Of a stretch of 64,000 nucleotides of DNA, positions 23,762-32,238 are shown in pieces. A program made the translations under genes and the position numbers. How positions within the stretch are numbered: the first letter of the stretch is position 1; each line of letters begins with the position of its first letter. The notes beneath the pieces are model-generated. The model saw nothing but the letters and a program-made list of their open reading frames with translations. It was not told the origin of the DNA and did not search any database. The stretch comes from Sphingobacteriales bacterium. Its GTDB lineage: Bacteria; Bacteroidota; Bacteroidia; Sphingobacteriales; Sphingobacteriaceae. Location of the stretch: the NCBI GenBank assembly GCA_028288165.1, contig JAQBOG010000003.1, positions 35,993-99,992 of the forward strand, written 5' to 3'.

Positions 23762-25448
23762 ATTCTGATTCTATAGAACTTGATTGACTTTCAATTGATT
23801 TTCCGAACTCTTTATATTTAAGATAACGTGATGAGTAGATCTCGGTCATTTCTGGATTTGGAAAGTATTCGGCATCAAAACCGTGCCCCATTGCTTTCAT
23901 AGCATCCTCTACTTTCGGATATATCCCGGCAACGGTAGCAGCAAACATAGCAGCGCCAATAGCACATGTTTGATCTGATTTGTGGATGCGTAACGGCATG
24001 TTTAATACGTCGGCCATCATTTGCATGACAAAAGGCGATTTTTTAGCAACACCACCTAACCCAATAATGCCCTTAACGGGGATACCCTGTTCAATAAAAC
24101 GCTCTACAATGCTTTTTGCACCGAAGCAGGTTGCTTCAACACATGCCCTGAATAAAGCAGGTGCATTTGAACCGAGGCTCAAATTGCTTAAAGCGCCTTT
24201 TAACTCTTGATTGGCATCTGGCGTACGACGGCCGTTTAACCAATCAACAGCTAATTCTGTATTTTCAGTTACCTTAATTTTAGCAGCTTCTTTGCTAAGT
24301 TCAGGTATTAATTTATGTGAAATTTCTTTGATTAAAGCGTCCGCAGTTTCTTTGCAAATAAGCTCGGTTTGTGCTAAAACACTTTTTAATGGCCAGCTTA
24401 TTATGTTTTTAAACCATGCATAGGTATCGCCGAAGGCAGATTGTCCTGCCTCCATCCCAACCATTCCTGGGATGACAGATCCATCAACCTGACCGCAAAT
24501 GCCTTTTACTAATGTTCCCGCTATTTCATCTGCCGGAGCTACCAGCATATCGCAAGTAGAAGTACCCATTACCTTACTTAGGTGATACGGCTCAATTTGG
24601 CCGCCGACTGCACCCATATGTGCGTCAAAGGCACCAATTCCAACCAATACATCGGTTGATAAGCCTAAACGTTTAGCCCATTGTTCGCTTAAATTTCCAG
24701 CTGATTGATCAGAAGTAAACGTATCAGTAAATGCGACGTTTCTAAACCCGGCTAATAGAGGATCAAGCGTGGTGAAAAATTCTTCAGGAGGTAATCCGCC
24801 AAACTCGGCAGACCATAAAGCTTTGTGACCAGCAGAACAACGGCCCCTTTTTATTTCGGATGCGTGTTTTCCTCCGGTTATCATAAATGGAAGCCAATCA
24901 CATTGCTCTACCCAAGAATAACAAGCCTCGCGTACTTGTTCGTCTACTCGTAAAACATGTAATAATTTAGACCAGAACCACTCCGAAGAATAAATACCGC
25001 CAACATATTGAAGGTAGTTTATATCAAACTTAGTTGCATGCTCATTAATTTGAGAAGCTTCTTTAATGGAAGTATGATCTTTCCATAATACAAACATTGC
25101 ATTCGGATTGTATTCGAATTCCGGTAACAAAGCGAGGGGAACGCCACTTTCATTAACGGCTACAGGAGTGGAACCTGTAGTATCTATGGTTATTGCTTTA
25201 ACTGCGCTGGCAACCGTTTTTCCAGCTTTTGAAATTACTTGTTTTACGGTTATTTCAAAGCCCTCAATATAGTCTAAGGGATGTTGACGAAATTGATTTT
25301 CTGTCGGATTGCAAAATAATTCTTTCTGCCAACGCGGATATGCATAAACAGCTGATGCTATTTCCTCACCATTGCTGGCGTTTACTAAAACTGATCTCAC
25401 TGAGTCCGTTCCATAGTCTACTCCGATAACAAACATGTCTTCTCTCAT
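23748..25448 (-). CDS. araB: L-ribulokinase
   Basis: ATP-dependent kinase that makes L-ribulose 5-phosphate. The 566-residue FGGY-family protein starts MREDMFVIGVDYGTDSVRS. Either of the two ATGs, 25448 or 25436, could be used. DYGTDSVR is the phosphate-1 loop, TIDTTGSTPV and GAFDAHMGAVGG follow, and VKGIIGLGGVAKKS is the adenosine motif. It is the first gene of the araBDA set and lies 64 bp after the araR stop. A palindromic operator sits 7 bp upstream of the ATG. Confidence 0.97.
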   Translation of the reverse strand: MREDMFVIGVDYGTDSVRSVLVNASNGEEIASAVYAYPRWQKELFCNPTENQFRQHPLDYIEGFEITVKQVISKAGKTVASAVKAITIDTTGSTPVAVNESGVPLALLPEFEYNPNAMFVLWKDHTSIKEASQINEHATKFDINYLQYVGGIYSSEWFWSKLLHVLRVDEQVREACYSWVEQCDWLPFMITGGKHASEIKRGRCSAGHKALWSAEFGGLPPEEFFTTLDPLLAGFRNVAFTDTFTSDQSAGNLSEQWAKRLGLSTDVLVGIGAFDAHMGAVGGQIEPYHLSKVMGTSTCDMLVAPADEIAGTLVKGICGQVDGSVIPGMVGMEAGQSAFGDTYAWFKNIISWPLKSVLAQTELICKETADALIKEISHKLIPELSKEAAKIKVTENTELAVDWLNGRRTPDANQELKGALSNLSLGSNAPALFRACVEATCFGAKSIVERFIEQGIPVKGIIGLGGVAKKSPFVMQMMADVLNMPLRIHKSDQTCAIGAAMFAATVAGIYPKVEDAMKAMGHGFDAEYFPNPEMTEIYSSRYLKYKEFGKSIESQSSSIESEYELV

Positions 25449-25454
25449 AAATTC

Positions 25455-25469
25455 GTGTCAAATTAACAC
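25455..25469 (-). promoter_or_regulatory. Candidate AraR operator upstream of araB
   Basis: GTGTCAAATTAACAC, a near-perfect palindrome, lies 6-20 bp before the araB ATG at 25448. On the minus strand it reads GTGTTAATTTGACAC and overlaps a TTAATTTG string resembling a -7 box, which would fit repression by promoter occlusion. Confidence 0.6.
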
Positions 25470-25512
25470 TTAATTATTTATTTATAAAAATATTTTTCAA
25501 ATTAAATTGGTT

Positions 25513-26220
25513 CTAAAGCATCGCGTGAGTTGGAATCGGGATAAAGTTTAAGAATGCCTGAAAGTTTTCGGCATATTTTTCTTTATCAAGAATGTAGTAA
25601 TAGGCTCCTTTTTTGGAGTTAAGCTTATCTTTTTCGCTTTGCTTTATCAATAAGTTGGTAGAAAGTACTTTTCTGCTGAAATTTCTTTTATCAATATACG
25701 TATCGTATATGCCTTCATACAAGCTCTGCAACTGCGGGATTGTAAATTTACCAGGAAGCAATTCAAATAAAATTGGATGTAGCGCAGCTTTATAACGCAA
25801 TCTTTTTTGGGCCTCTCTTACCATTTCTTTATGGTCGAAAATCAAGTTGGGCATATCTTTTAACAAAAACCATTCAGCGTGGTAATTGTCATTTAATTGA
25901 GTTTCATACTGATGAATATCAATTAGAGCGAAGTAAGCAACGCATATAGTTCTTTCGATAGGATCTCTCTTGGGGTCACTGAAAACTTGTAGTTGTTCCA
26001 TATACACTCCCTCAAGTCCTGTTAATTCTTTAAGAATCCGATTCGCCGCAATATCAGTGCATTCATGGGGTTGTATAAATCCACCCATCAAACTCCATTT
26101 CTTTACTTCTGGCTCGAATCCTCTTTGAATAAGTAAAAGTTTGAAGTGCTCCCCATCAAATCCAAATATGATGCAATCCACTGCAACAAGAATGCGTGTT
26201 TGCCCAGAATATCTAATCAT
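25513..26220 (-). CDS. araR: Nudix-fold transcriptional regulator of arabinose use (AraR type)
   Basis: A 235-residue regulator with an N-terminal Nudix domain (residues 1-145) and a C-terminal winged-helix DNA-binding domain (about 150-225). The Nudix box GFIQPHE..NRILKELTGL keeps the first half, but the catalytic REUxEE glutamates are replaced (R-I-L-K-E-L). The domain therefore likely senses a ligand and does not hydrolyse. This architecture is the Bacteroidota AraR family, known to repress arabinose genes and to be released by arabinose. Its position directly before araBDA and opposite the GH genes supports the assignment. Confidence 0.9.
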   Translation of the reverse strand: MIRYSGQTRILVAVDCIIFGFDGEHFKLLLIQRGFEPEVKKWSLMGGFIQPHECTDIAANRILKELTGLEGVYMEQLQVFSDPKRDPIERTICVAYFALIDIHQYETQLNDNYHAEWFLLKDMPNLIFDHKEMVREAQKRLRYKAALHPILFELLPGKFTIPQLQSLYEGIYDTYIDKRNFSRKVLSTNLLIKQSEKDKLNSKKGAYYYILDKEKYAENFQAFLNFIPIPTHAML

Positions 26221-26577
26221 CTACTGTTAATTATTAACCTATTGTAATGTTAGCAAAAATAAATTTTTAAAGAGAATTGGCTTAAAACTGTTGCTATAAA
26301 TATACAATAAACTTTTAAGTGTCAATTTTACAGCAAAAGAAATAAATAAATTGTATAATTGACAATTGATTAACGATGATGCATCAAACAAACAGACTTA
26401 CACTGCATCTTGGCTTGAATTGAATACAGCAATAGCTTTACCGATAAGGTGGTAGTTCAAAAGGTCTGGATTGAGAAAATAAGGAAGCAACCGTTATTTA
26501 TACTGGCTTAAAAATAAAGGTACCAATGTTTGGGGTAGAAAAAAATAGTATATGAGCATCAAACACATACAATTCTG
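26221..26577. promoter_or_regulatory. Divergent regulatory region of the arabinose locus
   Basis: A 357-bp gap between araR and the rightward GH genes. It contains the AraR-like site GTGTCAATTTTACAG (26319-26333) and a weaker site GTATAATTGACAA (26353-26365). Both directions of transcription must start here or nearby. No coding sequence or RNA element recognised. Confidence 0.55.
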
Positions 26578-27543
26578 ATGAATCAGCTTAAGATAATATT
26601 TCTTAGTGTTTTAACACTAGCTGCTTTGGGCAAACCTGCAATTGCTCAAACGGACGGTAACCCAATTATTAAAGATAAGTACACAGCCGATCCAGCAGCA
26701 ATGGTTTATGGGGATACTGTTTACTTATATGCGGGGCATGATGAAGCGCCCGCACCGAAAGACGGCTACATGATGCATGAATGGCTATGCTATACTTCTA
26801 CGGATATGGTTAACTGGAAAGAACGCTCTATACCATTGAATGTAAAGGATTTTGCATGGGCCAAAGCAGATGCCTGGGCATCACAAGTAATTGAGCATGA
26901 TGGAAAATTTTATTGGTATGCGGCAGTTGAACACGGCACTATTCGAGGCAAGGCTATTGGTGTAGCGGTTTCAGACAATCCGATTGGTCCTTTTAAAGAT
27001 GCTCGTGGCAGCGCCCTTATTACCAATGATATGACTACCGCATCCAAAAGTTTTTGGGATGATATTGACCCATCTGTTTTTATGGATGTAGATGGTCAGG
27101 CATATTTGTATTGGGGAAACAGTAAATGCTACTGGGCAAAATTGAAGAAAAATATGATCGAATTGGATGGAGAAATTCATACGTTGGAGCTACCTAACTT
27201 CACAGAAGCACCGTGGATTCATAAGCATAAAGACTGGTATTACCTTTCTTTCGCCATTCAGTTCCCGGAAAAAATCGCCTATGCAATGAGCCGGAAAGCT
27301 ACTGGCCCTTGGATTTATAAGGGCATTTTAAATGAAGTAGCTGGAAATTCAAATACGAACCATCAGTCAATTATCGACTTTAAAGGTAAATCTTACTTTA
27401 TTTACCACAATGGAAGTTTGCCTGGTGATGGTGGAAGTTTCAGACGTTCAGTATGTGTAGATAATTTATATTACAATGAAGACGGTTCCATTAAACGAAT
27501 AATCATGACCACCGAAGGTATTCAACCGTCTAAAAAATTATAA
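26578..27543 (+). CDS. GH43-family secreted arabinofuranosidase/xylosidase
   Basis: A 321-residue exported five-bladed beta-propeller. Signal peptide 1-24 ends KPAIAQT. Catalytic residues by family pattern: base Asp38 in YTADPAAMVYG, pKa-modulating Asp in DDIDPSVFMD near residue 165, and acid Glu in FTEAPWIH near residue 210. It resembles GH43 subfamily 1, single-domain enzymes releasing arabinose or xylose from side chains. It is the first gene of the rightward set and lies 26 bp before GH51. The exact linkage specificity is not determinable. Confidence 0.9.
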   Translation: MNQLKIIFLSVLTLAALGKPAIAQTDGNPIIKDKYTADPAAMVYGDTVYLYAGHDEAPAPKDGYMMHEWLCYTSTDMVNWKERSIPLNVKDFAWAKADAWASQVIEHDGKFYWYAAVEHGTIRGKAIGVAVSDNPIGPFKDARGSALITNDMTTASKSFWDDIDPSVFMDVDGQAYLYWGNSKCYWAKLKKNMIELDGEIHTLELPNFTEAPWIHKHKDWYYLSFAIQFPEKIAYAMSRKATGPWIYKGILNEVAGNSNTNHQSIIDFKGKSYFIYHNGSLPGDGGSFRRSVCVDNLYYNEDGSIKRIIMTTEGIQPSKKL

Positions 27544-27569
27544 GCCAACTATTAAAATTTACCGAAAGA

Positions 27570-29552
27570 ATGAGAATTAAAAACTGGATTGTAGGAACTG
27601 CTTTGACTATTTCAATGCTTCCTGTAGGACTAAACGCTCAAACGAGAAAAATATTTACTGTAAAAGCGAACGAGTTAAAGGCGAAAATCGAACCTACTAT
27701 GTGGGGTGTTTTCTTTGAAGACATCAACATGGGAGCCGATGGGGGAATTTATGCTGAATTGGTAAAAAACCGATCATTCGAGTTTTACAAACCATTAATG
27801 GGTTGGACGGTTGCGCAACCTAATGAAGGTGATTTGCTAGTACTTAACAGGAAAGCTGAAAACTCTGTGAACCCTCGTTATTTGCAAGTAACCGCCAACA
27901 ATCCTGCTAAAGGAAAACTCTCGATGACCAATGAAGGCTTCCGGGGTATGGGTATCCGTAACGGGCTTGATTTCAATTTTTCGGTAATGTACAGGCAAGC
28001 TGCTCCAGGTATGAAGTTGCACGCAGAGCTGTTAAACTCAAAAGGTGAAGTGATTGGAAGTACTGAATTAGCACCATCTAAAACAGGTAGCGAATGGAAT
28101 AAGCAAAACATCTCCTTCAAATCTACCGGAGCAGATCAAAAAGGAAGTTTCAGAATATGGTTTGATGGCAAAGGGAAAATTGATCTGGATATGATTTCCT
28201 TATTTCCGGGAAATACCTGGAAAAATCGTCCGGGTGGTTTGCGTGTTGATATGGTTCAATTATTAGCAGATATGAAACCGGGCTTTATTCGTTTTCCTGG
28301 TGGATGTATCGTAGAGGGTCATGACCTTACAACCCGTTACCAATGGAAGAAAACAATTGGCCCAATTGAAGAACGCCAGTTAATTGTGAACAGATGGAAT
28401 ACCGAATTTGCGCACCGACCCGCTCCGGATTATTATCAAACTTTCGGCTTAGGCTTTTTTGAGTATTTCCAATTGTGTGATGATATCGGTGCACAACCGC
28501 TTCCAATTTTAAACACAGGTATGGCTTGCCAATTTAATACCGCAGAAGTAGTTCCCTTAGATGAGCTTGGCCCGTATGTTCAGGATGCATTAGATCTGAT
28601 TGAATTTGCCAATGGCGATGTGAGCAGTAAATGGGGGAAAATAAGAAGTGATATGGGGCACGCCAAACCTTTCAATTTAAAAATGATGGGTGTGGGTAAT
28701 GAGAATTGGGGACCACAATACATTGAAAGATTAACGATATTTGAAAAAGCAATTAAAGTTAAGTACCCTGATTTCAAATTGATATTTAGCTCAGGAACTG
28801 ATCCGGATGGAGCTCGTTTTGATTTGCTAAATACCGAATTGCGCAAAATGAAAGCCGATTTCATCGACGAGCATTACTACAGAAGACCAGAGTGGTTTTT
28901 AGCGAACGCAAAGCGATATGATAATTACGAACGCAATGGATCTAAAGTTTTTGCAGGTGAATATGCAGCGCAAAGCGATAAAACAGTTAGTATCGATAAC
29001 AAAAACAATTGGCAAACTGCTATTGCCGAAGCAGCTTTCCTTACGGGTTTAGAACGAAATGCAGATGTGGTGCAAATGGCATCATATGCACCTTTATTTG
29101 CACATGTGGATGGTTGGCAATGGACGCCCGATATGATTTGGGTAGACAACACACGCTCATACGGAACTCCGAATTACTATGTTCAAAAATTATTTTCATT
29201 AAATAAAGGCACTAACGTAGTTCCAGTTTTAGTGAATAATCAAACAGTAACCGGTCAGGATGGATATTACGCTTCTGCTTGTATCGACAAGAAAACCAAC
29301 AGTTACATCATAAAAATTGTAAACACGTCCGAAAAGAGTCAGGACGCAACTATTTCGTTGGAAGGAATCAAGAAGCTTCAATCAAAAGGAATGGTAACTA
29401 CCTTAACGGGAAGCAATTTAGAACAAGTTAATTCTTTGGACAATCCGAAAGATGTGAGTCCGGTTGAGAAAAATATCATTGTAAAGAACCAAAAGGTGAA
29501 CCTAACACTTGCGCCGCATACCTTTTATGTGGTAAAAGTGACAAGTCTTTAA
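27570..29552 (+). CDS. GH51 alpha-L-arabinofuranosidase, secreted
   Basis: A 660-residue retaining enzyme that removes terminal arabinofuranose from arabinan or arabinoxylan. The signal peptide ends near residue 24 (GLNAQT). An N-terminal beta-sandwich/CBM-like part comes first (MWGVFFEDINMGADGGIYAEL), then a TIM barrel. The acid/base Glu lies in MGVGNENWGPQ (near 377) and the nucleophile Glu in VFAGEYAAQS (near 463). A C-terminal beta domain ends the protein. It follows GH43 at 26 bp and is surely cotranscribed. The released arabinose feeds the AraABD pathway. Confidence 0.96.
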   Translation: MRIKNWIVGTALTISMLPVGLNAQTRKIFTVKANELKAKIEPTMWGVFFEDINMGADGGIYAELVKNRSFEFYKPLMGWTVAQPNEGDLLVLNRKAENSVNPRYLQVTANNPAKGKLSMTNEGFRGMGIRNGLDFNFSVMYRQAAPGMKLHAELLNSKGEVIGSTELAPSKTGSEWNKQNISFKSTGADQKGSFRIWFDGKGKIDLDMISLFPGNTWKNRPGGLRVDMVQLLADMKPGFIRFPGGCIVEGHDLTTRYQWKKTIGPIEERQLIVNRWNTEFAHRPAPDYYQTFGLGFFEYFQLCDDIGAQPLPILNTGMACQFNTAEVVPLDELGPYVQDALDLIEFANGDVSSKWGKIRSDMGHAKPFNLKMMGVGNENWGPQYIERLTIFEKAIKVKYPDFKLIFSSGTDPDGARFDLLNTELRKMKADFIDEHYYRRPEWFLANAKRYDNYERNGSKVFAGEYAAQSDKTVSIDNKNNWQTAIAEAAFLTGLERNADVVQMASYAPLFAHVDGWQWTPDMIWVDNTRSYGTPNYYVQKLFSLNKGTNVVPVLVNNQTVTGQDGYYASACIDKKTNSYIIKIVNTSEKSQDATISLEGIKKLQSKGMVTTLTGSNLEQVNSLDNPKDVSPVEKNIIVKNQKVNLTLAPHTFYVVKVTSL

Positions 29553-29705
29553 TTATCATGTCAGCATTCTGAATAGAACGCCGGCTTTTAAAATTTTAAC
29601 CATTCGCTTTATTGCTTTTTCATGTGTTGTAGCCTAATCAGCATAGCAATGTTCTGGCAATAAAAATTGATTTTCGGTTAGTTTTAAACAATTATATACA
29701 TACCT

Positions 29706-30713
29706 ATGAGATTACTTTTTTCCTTATCCGTGCTGTTCTTTTTGAGCCTCCATATCAGAGCGCAAGATTTGCAACAAAATATATCTGTTCATGATCCGGT
29801 TATGATTAAACACGGTGATACTTATTACTTATTTTCTACAGGCATGGGTATTTCGGTTTGGTCATCAGCTGATATGAAGAACTGGAAAAAGGAGAACCAG
29901 ATTTTTTCACAAGCACCGCAATGGGCTGTTGATGCAATTCCGAGCTTCAAAAATCACATTTGGGCACCGGATATTTCTTATTACAAAGGCACCTATTATC
30001 TATATTATTCGGTTTCTGCATTTGGTAAAAATACTTCCTGCATTGCGCTTGCAACCAACACAACGTTAAATCCGGTTGATAAAAGTTTCAAGTGGGTTGA
30101 TCATGGAAAAATCATTCAATCTATACCGGGTAAAACTAACTGGAACGCTATAGATCCCAATTTAATTACGGATAAAAAAGGAGAGCCATATTTAGCATTC
30201 GGTTCTTTTTGGAATGGCTTGCAACTGGTGAAACTTCATAAAAATAGGTTGAGCATTGCGCAAAAACCAGAAGACCTTATAACGATTGCCAGCAGGAAGG
30301 AAAATCTGAATTCTGCGAATCCACCATCGGTAGACGGTAATCCGGTGGATGCAGGAGGAAACGCTATTGAGGCTCCTTTTATATTCAAACATGGCAATTA
30401 TTATTATTTATTTGCTTCCATAGATTACTGTTGTAAGGGAGTTAATAGCACCTATAAAATGATTATGGGAAAGTCATCGAGTTTAAAAGGACCTTATGTT
30501 GACAAGGATGAAAAACCAATGGCCAAAGGTGGTGGTACTATTTTGATGAAAGGCGATGCAAATTGGTATGGTGTAGGTCACAATGCCGTTTGCCATTTTG
30601 ATGGGTTGGACTACCTTGTTTTTCATGGATATGATGCATCTGATAATGGTAAACCCAAATTAAGGATTGAGAAACTGAAGTGGGATAATAAAGGTTGGCC
30701 ATCTGTTCAATAG
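29706..30713 (+). CDS. GH43 endo-1,5-alpha-L-arabinanase, secreted
   Basis: A 335-residue exported beta-propeller that cuts the alpha-1,5 arabinan backbone. The signal peptide ends HIRAQ (residue 20). Catalytic pattern: Asp30 in VHDPVMIKHGDTYYLF, Asp near 150 in NAIDPNLI, and Glu near 222 in AIEAPFIFKHGNYYYL. WAPDISYYKGTYYLYYSVSA and ASIDYCCKG are hallmarks of endo-arabinanases (subfamily 4/5 type). It lies 153 bp after GH51 and may have its own promoter. It is complementary to the exo-acting GH43 and GH51. Confidence 0.93.
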   Translation: MRLLFSLSVLFFLSLHIRAQDLQQNISVHDPVMIKHGDTYYLFSTGMGISVWSSADMKNWKKENQIFSQAPQWAVDAIPSFKNHIWAPDISYYKGTYYLYYSVSAFGKNTSCIALATNTTLNPVDKSFKWVDHGKIIQSIPGKTNWNAIDPNLITDKKGEPYLAFGSFWNGLQLVKLHKNRLSIAQKPEDLITIASRKENLNSANPPSVDGNPVDAGGNAIEAPFIFKHGNYYYLFASIDYCCKGVNSTYKMIMGKSSSLKGPYVDKDEKPMAKGGGTILMKGDANWYGVGHNAVCHFDGLDYLVFHGYDASDNGKPKLRIEKLKWDNKGWPSVQ

Positions 30714-30744
30714 CTGAAGGTATAAATGATTGAAGTGAATAGGT

Positions 30745-30840
30745 GCGTTAGGGATTGACGTGAAAATCCTTTTTTGTCATCCTGAGCGAAGTCGAAGGGC
30801 GAACAAAAAAGATTGTAACAAAAAGCCCGCTCGAACGCCC
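30745..30840 (+). repeat. Structured intergenic repeat, copy E
   Basis: GCGTTAGGGATTGACG at the left, CTCGAACGCCC at the right (GCGTT/AACGC pairing). The TGTCATC-type core reads CCTGAGCGAAGTCGAAGG. It lies 31 bp after the arabinanase stop, before galM. Confidence 0.88.
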
Positions 30841-30966
30841 AAACAAACCGATTTAAATAATGTATAGTGTGTATTCTACAATTACTTTTTTTAATTTATA
30901 ATTTAGCGGCACAGAAAGCCAAATGATCTGAACTTAATTCTAAACCAATATTAACCTAATAAAAAC

Positions 30967-32127
30967 ATGAAAAAAGTATCAATTTGGCTCGTTTGCTGCG
31001 GGTATTTATTTATAACTGCATGTAATAGCTCAAACCAGAACAAAACAATGAATTCGGACACTCTCACCGCGGTTGGCCTACCGGATAAAAAGGCATATCA
31101 AGAAACGTTAGCTGGTAAAACAGTTGATTTGTTCACGTTGAAAAACAAAAACAATGTACAAGTTGCAATTACAAATTATGGTGGTGCCATTGTAAGCGCT
31201 TTGGTTCCAGATAAAAATGGAGAATTGACAGATGTAATATTGGGATATAAAGATTTGAAAGGTTATCAAGATGGTAAATCATACTTCGGAGCATTAATAG
31301 GTAGATATGGTAACCGTATCGGAAAAGCTAAATTTTCTATTGATGGAAAAGAATATAAACTTGATGCGAATGACGGACCGAACTCTCTGCATGGTGGAAA
31401 ATCTGGCTTTAATACAAAGGTTTTTGATGCGAAACAAATTGATGATCAAACACTCGAATTAACCTACAATTCTCCAGATGGCGAAGGTGGATATCCTGGG
31501 AACGTACATGCTAAAGTAGTTTACACATTGGGAGACGACAATGGTTTGAAAATCGATTACACTGCCACTACTGATAAAACAACTGTTTTGAATTTAACTA
31601 ATCACGCTTATTTTAATTTGAGTGGAGAAGGTAGTGAAACCATTAATGACCACCTTTTACAAATTAACGCGGACGCTATAACAGCCGTTGACTCTACATT
31701 AATACCAACCGGAGTTATGCAACCAGTAGCAGGCACGGCATTTGATTTCAGAAAACCAACCACAATCGGTGATCGTGTGGACGCTGCGGAAGAGCAAATA
31801 AAAATGGGTGGTGGTTATGATCATAATTTCGTTTTAACTAAGGCAGACGGTATGCGGGCAGCTGCTGTTGTTACTAGCCCAAAAACAGGAATTGTTTTGG
31901 AAGTTTTGACAGTTGAACCAGGAATTCAATTTTATGGCGGTAACTTTTTAAATGGACAAGATCATAATGGCAAGGGCGGAAAAGCTTATGCTAAAAGATC
32001 GGGTTTTTGTTTAGAAACTCAACATTTCCCAGATTCACCTAACAAACCGGCTTTCCCTACAACATTAGTAAAGGCTGGCGAACAATATCATACCACTACT
32101 ATTTATAAGTTTAGCGTTTCAAAATAA
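30967..32127 (+). CDS. galM: Aldose 1-epimerase (mutarotase), lipoprotein
   Basis: Interconverts alpha and beta anomers of aldoses such as arabinose or galactose. The 386-residue protein has a lipoprotein signal with lipid Cys in FITACNSSNQ (residue 19), so it acts in the periplasm or on a membrane surface. The family pattern is complete: YGGAIVSALVPDKNG, GRYGNRIGKAKF, GPNSLHGGKSGFN, TNHAYFNLSG (catalytic His) and late VEPGIQFYGGNFLNG with FCLETQHFPDSPN (catalytic Glu). In this locus it probably speeds entry of freed arabinose or galactose into catabolism. Confidence 0.95.
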   Translation: MKKVSIWLVCCGYLFITACNSSNQNKTMNSDTLTAVGLPDKKAYQETLAGKTVDLFTLKNKNNVQVAITNYGGAIVSALVPDKNGELTDVILGYKDLKGYQDGKSYFGALIGRYGNRIGKAKFSIDGKEYKLDANDGPNSLHGGKSGFNTKVFDAKQIDDQTLELTYNSPDGEGGYPGNVHAKVVYTLGDDNGLKIDYTATTDKTTVLNLTNHAYFNLSGEGSETINDHLLQINADAITAVDSTLIPTGVMQPVAGTAFDFRKPTTIGDRVDAAEEQIKMGGGYDHNFVLTKADGMRAAAVVTSPKTGIVLEVLTVEPGIQFYGGNFLNGQDHNGKGGKAYAKRSGFCLETQHFPDSPNKPAFPTTLVKAGEQYHTTTIYKFSVSK

Positions 32128-32146
32128 TTTAATAACTCATTATTTT

Positions 32147-32185
32147 AGAAACGTGCCTTATGAAAATCAGGCACGTTTCTTTTTT
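32147..32185 (+). terminator. Terminator after galM
   Basis: Perfect 12-bp stem AGAAACGTGCCT (32147-32158) and AGGCACGTTTCT (32169-32180) followed by TTTTT. Confidence 0.93.
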
Positions 32186-32238
32186 ACAGTAAGTAAATTG
32201 CACTTGCTATTCCAATTTGCCGATTATTTAATACGATC

